A DNA stretch of 64,000 nucleotides. Source: Vibrio cincinnatiensis DSM 19608 (GTDB lineage Bacteria > Pseudomonadota > Gammaproteobacteria > Enterobacterales > Vibrionaceae). The notes beneath the pieces were generated by a model that was given only the letters and a program-made list of their open reading frames with translations, was not told where the DNA came from and did no database searches. The stretch lies in NCBI RefSeq assembly GCF_900167345.1, contig NZ_FUXB01000008.1:58008-122007 (forward strand), written 5' to 3'. The number at the start of each line of letters is the position of its first letter. Positions within the stretch are counted from its first letter, which is position 1. Positions 40,782-52,113 of the stretch are shown here, piece by piece. A program made the translations under genes and the position numbers.

Positions 40782-41066
40782 ATGAAAATTATAAAAATCC
40801 TTGCGCTGCTTGCTCTATTCTTACTTGCTTTAGCGTTAGGTTCACAGAATCAAGCACTGGTCACATTTAACTACTTATTGGCTCAAGGTGAGTTTCATTT
40901 GTCCACTTTACTCGGTTCTGTCTTTATCGCCGGTTTTCTTATCGCTTGGGTTATTTTTGGCAGTTTATACCTCAAATCTCAGTTGGAAGTTCGAAAACTG
41001 AGTAAGAAGCTTAAAAAACAATCAGAGCTACAAGAACTTGCTAAACCTAAAGCGAATCTTGAATAA
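40782..41066 (+). CDS. lapA: LapA (YciS) lipopolysaccharide assembly protein A
   Basis: LapA is a small inner-membrane protein that works with LapB to adjust LPS synthesis through FtsH-mediated LpxC degradation. The ATG at 40782 gives 94 residues with two membrane helices (about residues 5-20 and 40-64) and a basic, coiled-coil C-terminal tail (LEVRKLSKKLKKQSELQ), the DUF1049 pattern. A GTG at 40764 is a less likely start. lapB follows 13 bases downstream. Confidence 0.93.
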   Translation: MKIIKILALLALFLLALALGSQNQALVTFNYLLAQGEFHLSTLLGSVFIAGFLIAWVIFGSLYLKSQLEVRKLSKKLKKQSELQELAKPKANLE

Positions 41067-41079
41067 GGCTATCAGTTAG

Positions 41080-42249
41080 ATGTTAGAACTTCTCTTCTTG
41101 CTCTTGCCAATTGCCGCCGCCTACGGATGGTATATGGGAAATCGTAGTGCCCAGCAAGACAAGCAGAAGCATTCCCACCAAATTTCTCGCCAATATGTGA
41201 CGGGGTTGAATCTGTTACTTTCTGATCAGTCTGATAAGGCCGTTGATCACTTTATTGAATTATTGCAAGTGGACAATGAAACGATTGATACCCACCTTGC
41301 ATTAGGTAACTTATTCCGTTCTCGTGGTGAAGTGGATCGGGCGATTCGTATCCACCAAAATCTTATTTCTCGTTCTGGCTTAACGATTGATCAAAAAAAC
41401 CTTGCATTACAACAGCTAGCGAAAGACTACATGGTCTCTGGTTTTTTAGATCGGGCCGAAAAAATTTTTGAACAACTGGTGGATGAGCCAGAACATCGTG
41501 AATCAGCGCTTCAACAGTTGACTGCGATTTACCAACAGACTCGTGAATGGCATAAGGCGATTGCTTGTGCACAAGCCTTGGTGAAGCTGGGGCGAAAGCG
41601 AATGAAGCAGACCATTGCTCATTTTTGGTGTGAATTGGCCATGCAAGAAAAAGCGGAAGGGAAAGATCATAAAGCCATTCAGTTATTTAAACGAGCTCTG
41701 CATGAAGACCCGAAATGTGTTCGAGCCAGTATTTCCCTTGGAAAACTCTATTTATCTCATCAAGATTATAAACAAACGCTGGTTTATCTTGAGAAGGTCT
41801 TAGAGCAAGATATTGATTTTATCGGGGAGGTTTTACCTTCTTTAGCTGAGTGCTATCACCAACTTGGGCAAGAGGCACAATTGGTCGAATTTTTACGTCA
41901 ATCTATTGATAGTAATGCTGGGGTTTCAGCAGAGCTTATGCTGGCTCAACTGGTTGCTCAACACGATGGCGTTGCCAGTGCTCAGGAACTGCTGACTCGT
42001 CAGTTAGTGAAAAATCCTACCATGAAAGGGTTTTATCGACTGATTGATTATCATATTGCAGAAGCAGAAGAAGGGCGGGCCAAAGCTAGCCTATCGACAT
42101 TACAGCGTTTGGTAGGAGAACAATTGAAAGCTAAGCCGCATTATCGATGTCGTCGGTGTGGTTTCTCAACGCATTCCCTCTATTGGCATTGTCCATCTTG
42201 CAAAGGGTGGGGTTCGATCAAACCTATCCGAGGTTTGGACGGTGAATAA
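41080..42249 (+). CDS. lapB: LapB (YciM) lipopolysaccharide assembly protein B
   Basis: LapB is a membrane-anchored TPR protein that presents LpxC to FtsH and so limits LPS synthesis. The 389-residue protein has an N-terminal helix (LLFLLLPIAAAYGWYMG), multiple TPR units between about residues 40 and 340, and a C-terminal rubredoxin-type metal-binding domain (YRCRRCGFSTHSLYWHCPSCKGWG, four cysteines), all features of YciM. The lapA-lapB-pyrF order is conserved. A weak terminator follows before pyrF. Confidence 0.96.
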   Translation: MLELLFLLLPIAAAYGWYMGNRSAQQDKQKHSHQISRQYVTGLNLLLSDQSDKAVDHFIELLQVDNETIDTHLALGNLFRSRGEVDRAIRIHQNLISRSGLTIDQKNLALQQLAKDYMVSGFLDRAEKIFEQLVDEPEHRESALQQLTAIYQQTREWHKAIACAQALVKLGRKRMKQTIAHFWCELAMQEKAEGKDHKAIQLFKRALHEDPKCVRASISLGKLYLSHQDYKQTLVYLEKVLEQDIDFIGEVLPSLAECYHQLGQEAQLVEFLRQSIDSNAGVSAELMLAQLVAQHDGVASAQELLTRQLVKNPTMKGFYRLIDYHIAEAEEGRAKASLSTLQRLVGEQLKAKPHYRCRRCGFSTHSLYWHCPSCKGWGSIKPIRGLDGE

Positions 42250-42260
42250 TTTTTAAGATT

Positions 42261-42287
42261 TGCAGCTCTATAGGCTGCATTTTTTTA
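42261..42287 (+). terminator. Terminator-like hairpin between lapB and pyrF
   Basis: TGCAGC (42261-42266) pairs with GCTGCA (42274-42279) around a 7-base loop and is followed by eight T. As pyrF begins 26 bases later without an obvious promoter, partial readthrough is likely. Confidence 0.75.
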
Positions 42288-42312
42288 GGCTCAATATATC
42301 TTAGGAGTAGAA

Positions 42313-43008
42313 ATGAAGGACCCAAAAGTAATCGTGGCACTGGATTATGAACAAAAAGAGGATGCGCTTCGGTTTGTCGATAGAATTGACCCTGCGAGTT
42401 GTCGATTAAAAGTTGGCAAGGAGATGTTTACCCTGTTTGGTCCCCATTTTGTTACGGAACTTCATGCTAAAGGCTTTTCGGTATTTCTTGACCTCAAGTT
42501 CCATGATATTCCGAATACATGTTCTAAAGCGGTACGTGCGGCGGCTGAGCTTGGTGTCTGGATGGTCAATGTTCATGCTAGTGGTGGAGAGCGAATGATG
42601 ACCGCTTCACGAGAAATTCTTGAACCCTATGGCCATGAGCGTCCGTTGCTTATTGGTGTTACTGTGCTAACCAGTATGGAAAAGCATGATTTACAGGGTA
42701 TTGGTATTGAGAGTGAACCTGAGCAGCAGGTGATGCGCTTAGCTACATTGACGAAAAATTCTGGTTTAGATGGGGTGGTTTGTTCCGCTCAGGAAGCGGC
42801 TATGTTGAAAAGTGAACTTGGGCAAGCATTTAAACTGGTGACACCTGGGATCCGGCCTGTAGGGGCTGAGGTTGGCGATCAGCGTCGGATTATGACTCCT
42901 GTTCAAGCTATTCAGTCTGGGTCTGATTATTTAGTAATTGGTCGGCCAATTACACAATCGGTTAATCCAGCTCAGGTGCTAGCAGAGATTAATGCCTCAT
43001 TATGCTAG
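42313..43008 (+). CDS. pyrF: Orotidine 5'-phosphate decarboxylase
   Basis: PyrF decarboxylates OMP to UMP, the last step of pyrimidine synthesis. The 231-residue TIM barrel has the catalytic Asp/Lys signature ([12 protein letters not shown]) and the phosphate-binding end ([16 protein letters not shown]). Length is normal. AGGAGTAG precedes the ATG. It is the last gene of the lapAB-pyrF unit and converges on miaE. Confidence 0.97.
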   Translation: MKDPKVIVALDYEQKEDALRFVDRIDPASCRLKVGKEMFTLFGPHFVTELHAKGFSVFLDLKFHDIPNTCSKAVRAAAELGVWMVNVHASGGERMMTASREILEPYGHERPLLIGVTVLTSMEKHDLQGIGIESEPEQQVMRLATLTKNSGLDGVVCSAQEAAMLKSELGQAFKLVTPGIRPVGAEVGDQRRIMTPVQAIQSGSDYLVIGRPITQSVNPAQVLAEINASLC

Positions 43009-43036
43009 GCCATTTTTGAAACCGCTGGATCTACAT

Positions 43037-43073
43037 AAACAAAAAGAGGTGGGCTGTTCACCTCTTTTTGTTT
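43037..43073. terminator. Bidirectional terminator between pyrF and miaE
   Basis: AAACAAAAAGAGGTG (43037-43051) pairs perfectly with CACCTCTTTTTGTTT (43059-43073) around a 7-base loop. The 15-bp symmetric stem gives T-rich ends on both strands for the convergent genes. Confidence 0.93.
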
Positions 43074-43075
43074 CT

Positions 43076-43867
43076 CTAGTTGTGAGTAGTGTCAATGGGA
43101 CTGCCACTATGAAATTTAAAGTCATGATCGGGTGACGAAATCAGTTTAGCTTCGACAAGGCGAAAATAGTCGATGCGTTGGTGAATCTCTTTTTCTGCTA
43201 TTTGTTCGGCTAATGCTAAGTAATCTTGATAGTGACGGGCTTCTGAGCGTAAAAGTGATAGGTAAAACTTTCCGATGGATGTTTCTAAATAAGGCGCAAG
43301 TTTCGCAAAACGTTCGCATGACCGAGCTTCAATAAAGGCTCCAATAATCAGCTTATCGACGAGTGCATCTGGTTCATATGTTTTGACATGCTTAATCATG
43401 CCTTTAGCATAGCGGCTCGCGTTAATAGGATGATACTCCAACCCTTTTGCTTCGATAAGTTCAAGAACTTGATAAAAATGGTGCAGCTCTTCTTTGATCA
43501 GTAGTACCATTTTATCAATCATTTCCTGCCCATAAGAGCAGTTGGGTTTGGCTTGAATTGATTTTGACAGTTGGCTTTTCCCTTTTAGAGTGTTGAGGTT
43601 ACCAAGGCATTTATAAGCAAACTGTTCATACGGCTCAACTAAACGGCTCAACAGCTGGCCAGCCTCTTCTGTGACTGCATAGCGTTTGAGCAAGAAGATG
43701 GCGCTTTGTGCTGCTTTCAGCTCACACAATAAATGATCGCGCAGAATAATAGGGAGGTTTTCCGGCTTTTTTGCTTCCTCAATCCAAGCTTCTGGCGTTG
43801 TGCAGCCGAGAAACTGATCAATAGGGTTTAGTAGCTCTTGGATAGTTGGAGTATTTATCATCATCAT
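43076..43867 (-). CDS. miaE: tRNA-(ms2io6A)-hydroxylase MiaE
   Basis: MiaE is a ferritin-like di-iron monooxygenase that hydroxylates the isopentenyl group of ms2i6A37 in tRNAs reading U-starting codons. The 263-residue helical protein contains the metal-ligand segments LLCELKAAQSA, KEELHHFYQ, EARSCERF and SEARHYQDYL. The start has three consecutive Met codons. It is convergent with pyrF and follows the uncharacterised membrane-anchored gene on the same strand. Confidence 0.93.
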   Translation of the reverse strand: MMMINTPTIQELLNPIDQFLGCTTPEAWIEEAKKPENLPIILRDHLLCELKAAQSAIFLLKRYAVTEEAGQLLSRLVEPYEQFAYKCLGNLNTLKGKSQLSKSIQAKPNCSYGQEMIDKMVLLIKEELHHFYQVLELIEAKGLEYHPINASRYAKGMIKHVKTYEPDALVDKLIIGAFIEARSCERFAKLAPYLETSIGKFYLSLLRSEARHYQDYLALAEQIAEKEIHQRIDYFRLVEAKLISSPDHDFKFHSGSPIDTTHN

Positions 43868-43926
43868 AAGTAATTAAAAAAGGCCGCCAATGCGACCTTG
43901 TTAGACATGAATCGCACAGAAGGCGA

Positions 43927-44691
43927 TTACCACTTTTTCTTTTCGCCAAAAAGGGCTTCCATATCACTATTGCGCTCTTTTTCTTCAAGCTGTTGGACTT
44001 CAGAAGCATTTTTTGATTGACGACGAGCTTCGACCTCATCATACATGGTCTGTAGTTTTTCTCTCGCCTGATTGGAGTAGTTATCATTTTTTGTGCTTAG
44101 CACATCAATGCCTTTTCGTAACAATTGAAGTGCTGTGCCGGGTTGGCCTCGTACGATGGCATCATTTGCCCGTTTGATCACATTTTCAATGTTGATCCGG
44201 ATTTGTATCGTTTCCAATCGAGCATTTTCAGTCACGTAAGCTTGGGTGTCAAAACGGCCTTTATTGTGTTCACTGCGGATGGTATCTCGTAAGCGCTTGA
44301 CGAGTTTGAGCATTACGATGGCTTGTTTATCACTACTTGGGACTTTAAAGGTAGTGCTTTCCCCACCTTGGTGGTGTTCCTTTAGATGTTGGATTTGGGT
44401 TTGCATGTTTTCAACACGTTGGGCTAGTTGCTTATTTTTAGGATCGAGATCCAACATGTTCTGTAAGGCATCAAGGATACGACTATTTAAACAAACGAGT
44501 AAATCTTTGCTAAACGGCAAATGATGTGCATTGCCGATGAGATCTTCGGTTGCATCAATAATGGTCAGATATCTTGCCGACTCTTGCTTTTTTGTCGTTT
44601 CAACCTTGAGTTTGTATTGAAGCATAATGTTATAACCCAAGATTAAAACCAGTAAAATGGCCACCAGAGCGATAATTAAACCTATATTCAT
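43927..44691 (-). CDS. Uncharacterised membrane-anchored helical protein
   Basis: A 254-residue protein of unknown function. Residues about 3-25 form one N-terminal membrane helix (GLIIALVAILLVLILGYNIMLQYK); the rest is charged and predicted to be helical, with coiled-coil-like stretches (QLAQRVENMQTQIQHLKEHH) and a TPR-like segment (KRANDAIVRGQPGTALQLLRKGIDVL). The C-terminus is highly charged (SDMEALFGEKKKW). The homologue in vibrios sits at the same place between miaE and cysB, as far as I recall. It is divergent from cysB and upstream of miaE by 59 bases, so the two may be co-transcribed. Confidence 0.8.
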   Translation of the reverse strand: MNIGLIIALVAILLVLILGYNIMLQYKLKVETTKKQESARYLTIIDATEDLIGNAHHLPFSKDLLVCLNSRILDALQNMLDLDPKNKQLAQRVENMQTQIQHLKEHHQGGESTTFKVPSSDKQAIVMLKLVKRLRDTIRSEHNKGRFDTQAYVTENARLETIQIRINIENVIKRANDAIVRGQPGTALQLLRKGIDVLSTKNDNYSNQAREKLQTMYDEVEARRQSKNASEVQQLEEKERNSDMEALFGEKKKW

Positions 44692-44939
44692 AAAATCCGT
44701 ATCTTTTTCAAAGGGCCCAATGCCAAAGGATACACTATCCTAGCTGTTCTCTACACTACCTACCAATAGGCAATGTCCATTATTTCTGTTTTCCGCATAA
44801 AAAAATGCAACAGAGCGATCATTTTTAGTGGGAACTGCTGATTTTCCCTTAAAATACTCGAAAGATGAATCTTTTATAGAACAATTTCTTGTAAGCTCTT
44901 TGCATTATGTTTACGAAGCGTTATAACTAATAATTATAA

Positions 44940-45962
<1,023 letters not shown>

Positions 45963-46017
45963 CCCTTTCCTCTTGGTTATCCTCCCTCTAGAATAAGCTC
46001 TTTCTTTAGGGGGGATC

Positions 46018-47235
46018 ATGAGAGACATTTTCCAACAGTGTGATACGTTTCTTTACCAAACCCAGCCTTTCTGGCGTTTTGAACCTTTTCACTACAGTGG
46101 CGCTTTAATCTCTCCTTGGCATCATATTATTCCTGAGTTAGATAACCGATTAGAGGGTCTTTCTCTTGAACATATCGTTACCTTGAAACAGCAGCCAGAA
46201 CAACTTACGAATCTTTTAGCACCGTACATTCCCGACTTAGATAACATGGTTCGTCTTCAAGACGCTTTGCTATCGAAGGTGAGTGTTGAAAGTGCTCGAG
46301 AGGCGTGTCGTGACCTTTATACGGGCGTCCCAGGGCGAAAAGTGAGGCAGATACAGAGTTTGGGCCCTTTTCTGGTGAGTCGACATCAAGGAGAGGCTGA
46401 GGCTTGGCTTGAGTGGTGTTCTGGTAAAGGTTATCTTGGTCGTTGGCTTGCTGCTCACACCTCACATCCTGTTGTCAGTTTTGAGTATCAAGCAACATTA
46501 TGCGAAAAAGGGCAATATGAAGCGGATCATTTAGGGTTGGCGATGACTTTTGTTCAAGGGGATGCCTTTGATGTTGGTAGCCAGAGTCTATTTCAAGCCC
46601 ATCAGCATGCTGTTGCTTTGCATGCTTGTGGTGATCTACATATTCGATTGATGCAGTATGCTGTCAAAGGCCAGTTAGCCGCCATGACCTTTTCTCCTTG
46701 TTGTTATCATCTTATCGAAGGACAGCATTATCATCCGATTTCTGAGGCAGGGAAACGTTCTTGTCTAAATTTGACTCGTAATGAATTGCGCATACCGCTA
46801 CAGGAAACGGTGACTGGAGGAGAGCGGGTTAAACGCCATCGTCAACTTGAGATGAGTTATCGTCTCGGGTGGGATGCATTGTTACGAACGGAATTGGGTT
46901 ATCAAGAATACTTACCCACCCCAAGTATTAAAAAATCGCAGCTAAGTGATGGATTTCAAGCTTTCTGTCTCTGGGCAGCGGATAAGAAAGGGATTGATTT
47001 ACCTCTGGTTGATTTTAACCATTATCAAGAACAGGGCATTCAGCGTTTTTGGCGTATGGAACGGCTTAGCCTAGTTCAACAAGGATTTCAACGCTTACTG
47101 GAATTATGGTTAGTGTTGGATAGAGCGGTCTTTCTACAAGAGCAAGGGTATCAAGTTGAGATCAGTGTGTTTTGCTCACGTGAAGTCACACCAAGGAATA
47201 TTGTTATTCATGCTCAAAAAGATAACCGGGTATAA
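46018..47235 (+). CDS. SAM-dependent methyltransferase of unknown target
   Basis: A 405-residue protein with a central class I methyltransferase fold: the segment EWCSGKGYLGRWLA (about residues 131-144) is the glycine-rich SAM loop, SFEYQATLCEKG follows, and HACGDLHIRLMQYAV and MTFSPCCYHLI are the later motifs of the Methyltransferase_32 (METTL25-like) group. The substrate is unknown; the CCYH segment is characteristic of the group. It lies 55 bases after cysB, with AGGGGGGATC before the ATG, so it may be transcribed with cysB. Confidence 0.83.
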   Translation: MRDIFQQCDTFLYQTQPFWRFEPFHYSGALISPWHHIIPELDNRLEGLSLEHIVTLKQQPEQLTNLLAPYIPDLDNMVRLQDALLSKVSVESAREACRDLYTGVPGRKVRQIQSLGPFLVSRHQGEAEAWLEWCSGKGYLGRWLAAHTSHPVVSFEYQATLCEKGQYEADHLGLAMTFVQGDAFDVGSQSLFQAHQHAVALHACGDLHIRLMQYAVKGQLAAMTFSPCCYHLIEGQHYHPISEAGKRSCLNLTRNELRIPLQETVTGGERVKRHRQLEMSYRLGWDALLRTELGYQEYLPTPSIKKSQLSDGFQAFCLWAADKKGIDLPLVDFNHYQEQGIQRFWRMERLSLVQQGFQRLLELWLVLDRAVFLQEQGYQVEISVFCSREVTPRNIVIHAQKDNRV

Positions 47236-47240
47236 CCCGG
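47226..47240 (-). terminator. Weak terminator-like hairpin between the methyltransferase gene and ald
   Basis: CCGGGT/ACCCGG with a three-base loop, at the stop codon of the methyltransferase gene. On the minus strand it is followed by TTATCTTTTTG, so it may end the ald transcript. Confidence 0.45.
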
Positions 47241-47258
47241 CTATAAACAGGTATCATA

Positions 47259-48377
47259 TCAGTGGTTGATGGCCTCGAGTGGGGGAACATAGGGAAGCTT
47301 GAAATTATCGGCAACTTCTCGACACGTGATCTGCCCATGAATGATATTGAGGCCTTTCAAAAATCCGGGATCACTGAGCAACGCTTGTTGGTAACCTAAG
47401 TTTGCCAATTTTACAATGTAGGGAAGCGTGGCATTGTTGAGAGCAAAGGTTGATGTTCGAGCCACGGCTCCCGGCATGTTGGCAACACAATAGTGGACGA
47501 CATTATCAATGACGTAAGTGGGATTGTCGTGGGTGGTCGGACGAGAAGTTTCAATACATCCTCCCTGATCAATAGCGACATCGACGATGGCCGAACCTGG
47601 TTTCATTCGTTTGATATGCTCTTTCGTGACGAGTTTTGGCGCTGCAGCCCCCGGAATTAATACGGCACCAATGACCAAATCGGCCTCTAAAACCTGCTGC
47701 TCAATCGCATCGGCAGTGGAATAAATCAGTTTTACTCGGCCTTGAAACTCTTCATCAAGTCGACGGAGTGCGTCGATGTTTTTATCTAAAATCGTCACCT
47801 CAGCTTTCAAGCCTATGGCGATTCGTGCTGCGTTTGCCCCAACCACGCCTCCCCCAATAATGACGACTTTCGCTGGAGCGACCCCGGGAACACCACTAAG
47901 CAGCAACCCCATTCCTGCATGAGATTTTTCCAGAGCGAGTGCTCCGGCTTGGACCGACATTCTACCCGCAACCTCAGACATAGGCGCTAATAGTGGTAAG
48001 CGTCCCATATTATCTGTTACAGTCTCGTAGGCGATGCAGACCGCTTTACTCTTGATAAGTGCTTCAGTTTGTGGAAAATCTGGGGCAAGATGTAGATAGG
48101 TAAATAGAATTTGCCCTTCTTTTAGCATTGCTCGTTCTACAATCTGAGGCTCTTTCACTTTTACAATCATGTCTGCTTGCGCAAAGATATCAGCAGAAGA
48201 GTGAAGGATGGATGCGCCTGCAGCGATGTAATCATCGTCTGAAAAACCGATACCTATGCCTGCGTGGGTTTCGACAATCACTTGGTGGCCGTGGGAGAGA
48301 AGTTCTCTTACACTGGCGGGAATCAATCCCACACGATATTCGTGGTTTTTGATTTCTTTAGGGATGCCAATTATCAT
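47259..48377 (-). CDS. ald: Alanine dehydrogenase
   Basis: Ald interconverts L-alanine and pyruvate plus ammonia with NAD+. The 372-residue protein has the AlaDH/PNT N-terminal motif (MIIGIPKEIKNHEYRVGLIP), the Rossmann loop VVIIGGGVVGANAA and conserved AGRMSVQAGA segment. Length is normal. It is divergent from lrp with a 153-base gap, a frequent arrangement that suggests control by the Lrp-family regulator. Confidence 0.95.
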   Translation of the reverse strand: MIIGIPKEIKNHEYRVGLIPASVRELLSHGHQVIVETHAGIGIGFSDDDYIAAGASILHSSADIFAQADMIVKVKEPQIVERAMLKEGQILFTYLHLAPDFPQTEALIKSKAVCIAYETVTDNMGRLPLLAPMSEVAGRMSVQAGALALEKSHAGMGLLLSGVPGVAPAKVVIIGGGVVGANAARIAIGLKAEVTILDKNIDALRRLDEEFQGRVKLIYSTADAIEQQVLEADLVIGAVLIPGAAAPKLVTKEHIKRMKPGSAIVDVAIDQGGCIETSRPTTHDNPTYVIDNVVHYCVANMPGAVARTSTFALNNATLPYIVKLANLGYQQALLSDPGFLKGLNIIHGQITCREVADNFKLPYVPPLEAINH

Positions 48378-48530
48378 CCTAGCTCCTTATGTGTTGGGTT
48401 GTGTTAATGAATGTAGCTGTTTTGTGTCGAATTTATAACTAGTTTAGTTGCGCATATATAAAGTTTGATGCTGAATATAAAGAAGTTGAAGTATATTTTT
48501 TTGCAAGGAAGTAATAAGGTGGAATAAAAA

Positions 48531-49025
48531 ATGGCAGACAACTATAAAAGGCCGTCCAAGGATCTTGACCGTATTGATCGCAATATCTTAAATGAGTTGC
48601 AAAAAGATGGTCGTATTTCGAACGTAGAATTATCCAAGCGAGTAGGGCTTTCTCCTACTCCTTGTCTAGAACGTGTGCGCCGTTTAGAGCGTCAAGGTTA
48701 CATCACGGGTTATACCGCGTTGCTTAACCCACAGTATCTCGACGCTTCACTGCTTGTGTTTGTCGAAATAACGCTCAATCGTGGTGCTCCTGATGTGTTT
48801 GAACAGTTTAATACAGCAGTACAAAAACTGGATGATATTCAAGAATGTCATTTAGTCTCTGGTGATTTCGATTATCTTCTTAAAACACGAGTCTCTGATA
48901 TGGGGGCGTATCGTAAGCTGTTGGGAGACACCTTGTTGCGTCTACCTGGGGTGAATGACACGCGTACTTATGTTGTTATGGAAGAAGTAAAACAAACCAA
49001 CCAGTTGGTCATTAAGACCCGTTAA
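48531..49025 (+). CDS. lrp: Leucine-responsive regulatory protein
   Basis: Lrp is a feast/famine global regulator. The 164-residue protein (E. coli Lrp 164) has the helix-turn-helix (RISNVELSKRVGLSPTPCLERVRRLERQG) and a C-terminal ligand-binding RAM domain. The sequence is very close to enterobacterial Lrp (DRNILNELQKDGRISNVELS). It is upstream of ftsK, the conserved lrp-ftsK order, and divergent from ald, probably a target. Confidence 0.97.
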   Translation: MADNYKRPSKDLDRIDRNILNELQKDGRISNVELSKRVGLSPTPCLERVRRLERQGYITGYTALLNPQYLDASLLVFVEITLNRGAPDVFEQFNTAVQKLDDIQECHLVSGDFDYLLKTRVSDMGAYRKLLGDTLLRLPGVNDTRTYVVMEEVKQTNQLVIKTR

Positions 49026-49119
49026 TACGGTAATGAAGGTGGTTAAATCAACTTCTTGCCACATTCTGACGTAGAGACATTGGGTTTTTGACCTTGGTAT
49101 GGTTAAATCAATAAACAAA

Positions 49120-49150
49120 CCGAGCGGCTATGGCCGCTCGGACTGTTTTC
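49120..49150 (+). terminator. Terminator of lrp
   Basis: CCGAGCGGC (49120-49128) pairs perfectly with GCCGCTCGG (49133-49141) around TATG. The following ACTGTTTTC is only a weak T-run. Confidence 0.7.
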
Positions 49151-49210
49151 ATCTCTCCAGTATGCGTATAGTGTAGTGCATATTGGGCATTATCATAGTC
49201 AAGTTGGTTT

Positions 49211-52063
49211 ATGTTCAAAGAGAACAAGCATAAAGTTGAAACGATTATCAAGACCAGTGAAGAGCCTCAGTCTTTGCGCTTGAATGGTAAACAACGACTA
49301 AAAGAGTGCGGATTGATTCTCGCTGTGCTCTCCTCCATCTTATTGTCAGTCGCTTTACTGACTTTTCATCCTGCGGATCCTTCTTGGTCACAAACCGCAT
49401 GGGGTTCTGATATCCAAAATGCAGGAGGTATTGTTGGGGCGTGGGTCGCCGACACTCTTTTCTTTATTTTTGGTTCGTTAGCGTATTTATTGCCAATTCT
49501 TTTAACACTCTCTGCTTGGATTTTTCTAAGGCCGAGAGAGGCAGATGAAAAGTTTGATTTCACGCTATGGGGAACGCGGTTGCTGGGGTTAGTCATGGTG
49601 ATTTTAACCAGTTGTGGCCTTGCTGATATTAATTTTGATGATATTTGGTATTTCTCTTCTGGTGGGCTTATTGGCGATGTTTTAACTAGCCTTGCATTAC
49701 CCACGTTGAATCTGTTAGGTACGACGCTTGTTTTACTCTTTTTATGGGGGGCAGGGTTCACCTTACTGACTGGGATATCATGGCTCACTATTGTGGAATG
49801 GTTGGGAGAGGGGGCGATCAGCGCCTTTCAATGGCTGGTTAACCGTTTCCGTGGCGAAAATGCAGAATTAGTCGCTCCTCAGTTAGTTGAACCTCAAGTC
49901 GCTGAACCTCAAATGGTTGAGCCTATCCAAAATCCGAACCCTCAGCACATTGATGAAGAGGTGGGGGCTCACTCTGAATTTTCAACGATAGAGCTTGAAG
50001 AGGATCCGCAAGAGCGGCGCTTTAATATTCATATACCAGAGCCGCGTACTGCTGATGTTCGTTCGGTTCAACCAAAGAGCGTTTCTCAACAGGAACCTCC
50101 TGAATTTTCTTATCCAGATGACGCTGAACCCGTATCGCCCACACCATCGCGTGAGGCGCAGCTTGGTGCGACCATTGAAGAACTAGAAAATGCGGCTCGT
50201 CAGAATAACGATTTTGCTGTGGTACTCGAAGAAGAAATAGAACAACTCAATGACGTTTCTGGTGTGCCAGCAACGGTGGGCTCCGAGCAAGAAGTGCAAG
50301 AGAGTCACCATACCTTTTCTTCATTACCCAAGTCGGATGATGATTTTGCTGAACCGATGATTTCAACACTGGATGTGGTTGAAACGTCAGCAGAAGAATA
50401 TCCAGCGAAAACATCATCGATGAACACTGAGGAACCCACAATAGAGGGAGAAAGTGAGGATGACCCTGATGTACAGGCTTTTCAAACCTTGGTTTCAGAG
50501 GCTCAAGCCAATATTGCCGCAAAACAAAATCCATTTTTGATGCAGCAAGATGTGAATTTACCGAAACCCACAGAGCCGATGCCAACGTTAGAACTTCTGT
50601 ATCATCCAGAGAAACGAGAAAACTTTATAGATCGAGCGGCTTTAGAAGACATTGCTCGCTTGGTTGAATCCAAATTGGCTGATTATAAAATTCAAGCGCA
50701 AGTGGTGGATATCTTCCCTGGCCCAGTCATTACTCGTTTTGAGTTAGACTTAGCTCCCGGAGTGAAAGTAAGCCGCATTTCTAGTTTATCGATGGATTTG
50801 GCTCGTTCTCTTTCTGCGATGGCTGTTCGGGTTGTTGAAGTGATTCCTGGTAAACCTTATGTTGGATTAGAACTGCCCAATATGAGCCGTCAAACGGTTT
50901 ATTTATCCGATGTGATCAGTAGCAGCCAGTTTAAAGAATCAAAGTCGCCCACTACCATCGTATTGGGCCAAGATATTGCGGGTGAAGCGGTTGTCGCAGA
51001 TTTATCAAAAATGCCTCATGTTCTGGTCGCTGGAACCACGGGGTCGGGTAAGTCGGTCGGTGTTAACGTCATGATTCTTAGCATGTTGTATAAATCGACG
51101 CCGGAAGAGGTTCGATTTATTATGATTGACCCGAAAATGCTTGAGTTATCAATCTATGAAGGCATCCCTCATTTATTGTCCGAAGTTGTGACTGACATGA
51201 AAGATGCCTCCAACGCATTGCGTTGGTGTGTGGGAGAAATGGAACGCCGTTATAAATTGATGTCTGTATTAGGCGTTCGAAACATCAAAGGCTTTAACGA
51301 TAAACTGAAAATGGCGGCACAGGCGGGGCATCCGATTCATGATCCACTTTGGAATGAAGGGGACAGTATGGATACGGAACCTCCATTGTTGGAGAAACTG
51401 CCTTATATCGTGGTGGTGGTTGATGAATTTGCCGATTTAATGATGGTTGTTGGGAAAAAGGTGGAAGAGCTGATCGCTCGCTTAGCTCAAAAAGCGCGCG
51501 CGGCGGGTATTCACCTTATTCTGGCAACACAACGGCCTTCTGTGGATGTGATCACCGGATTGATTAAGGCCAACATTCCGACACGGGTTGCCTTTACCGT
51601 TTCAACGAAAACCGATTCACGAACCATTTTGGATCAAAGTGGTGCTGAGTCGTTATTGGGAATGGGGGATATGCTTTATCTACCGCCGGGTTCAAGCCAT
51701 ACCATTCGTGTCCATGGTGCTTTTGCTTCCGATGATGATGTTCATGCGGTAGTCAATAACTGGAAAGCGCGGGGCAAGCCAAATTATATCAGCGATATTA
51801 TTAATGGTGACCAAGGGCCGGATGCATTATTGCCGGGAGAAAGAATGGAGGAGGATGAAGAGATGGATCCTCTGTTTGATCAAGTAGTAGAGCATGTGGT
51901 AGAAACTCGACGAGGCTCGGTGTCTGGGGTTCAACGTCGCTTTAAAATTGGTTATAACCGTGCTGCTCGTATCGTTGAACAACTGGAAGCTCAAGGTATT
52001 GTGAGTGCTCCAAGTCATAATGGTAATCGAGAAGTTTTAGCCCCCGCACCACCGAGAGATTAA
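49211..52063 (+). CDS. ftsK: DNA translocase FtsK
   Basis: FtsK coordinates division with chromosome dimer resolution by pumping DNA at the septum and activating XerCD at dif. The 950-residue protein has an N-terminal membrane domain with about four helices (residues 30-190), a variable acidic, Pro/Glu-rich linker (about 220-470) with short repeats ([14 protein letters not shown]), the RecA-like motor (Walker A GTTGSGKS at 608-615, Walker [12 protein letters not shown]) and the C-terminal gamma winged helix ([31 protein letters not shown]) that reads KOPS sites. The shorter linker accounts for the smaller size than E. coli FtsK (1329). It follows lrp as usual. Confidence 0.98.
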   Translation: MFKENKHKVETIIKTSEEPQSLRLNGKQRLKECGLILAVLSSILLSVALLTFHPADPSWSQTAWGSDIQNAGGIVGAWVADTLFFIFGSLAYLLPILLTLSAWIFLRPREADEKFDFTLWGTRLLGLVMVILTSCGLADINFDDIWYFSSGGLIGDVLTSLALPTLNLLGTTLVLLFLWGAGFTLLTGISWLTIVEWLGEGAISAFQWLVNRFRGENAELVAPQLVEPQVAEPQMVEPIQNPNPQHIDEEVGAHSEFSTIELEEDPQERRFNIHIPEPRTADVRSVQPKSVSQQEPPEFSYPDDAEPVSPTPSREAQLGATIEELENAARQNNDFAVVLEEEIEQLNDVSGVPATVGSEQEVQESHHTFSSLPKSDDDFAEPMISTLDVVETSAEEYPAKTSSMNTEEPTIEGESEDDPDVQAFQTLVSEAQANIAAKQNPFLMQQDVNLPKPTEPMPTLELLYHPEKRENFIDRAALEDIARLVESKLADYKIQAQVVDIFPGPVITRFELDLAPGVKVSRISSLSMDLARSLSAMAVRVVEVIPGKPYVGLELPNMSRQTVYLSDVISSSQFKESKSPTTIVLGQDIAGEAVVADLSKMPHVLVAGTTGSGKSVGVNVMILSMLYKSTPEEVRFIMIDPKMLELSIYEGIPHLLSEVVTDMKDASNALRWCVGEMERRYKLMSVLGVRNIKGFNDKLKMAAQAGHPIHDPLWNEGDSMDTEPPLLEKLPYIVVVVDEFADLMMVVGKKVEELIARLAQKARAAGIHLILATQRPSVDVITGLIKANIPTRVAFTVSTKTDSRTILDQSGAESLLGMGDMLYLPPGSSHTIRVHGAFASDDDVHAVVNNWKARGKPNYISDIINGDQGPDALLPGERMEEDEEMDPLFDQVVEHVVETRRGSVSGVQRRFKIGYNRAARIVEQLEAQGIVSAPSHNGNREVLAPAPPRD

Positions 52064-52080
52064 TCTCCTCTATCATCGTC

Positions 52081-52113
52081 ATGCAGCTTAGAGTGATCTA
52101 AGCTGCATTTTTT
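52081..52113 (+). terminator. Terminator of ftsK
   Basis: ATGCAGCTTAG (52081-52091) pairs perfectly with CTAAGCTGCAT (52098-52108) around a six-base loop, then T-run to 52113. Confidence 0.92.
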
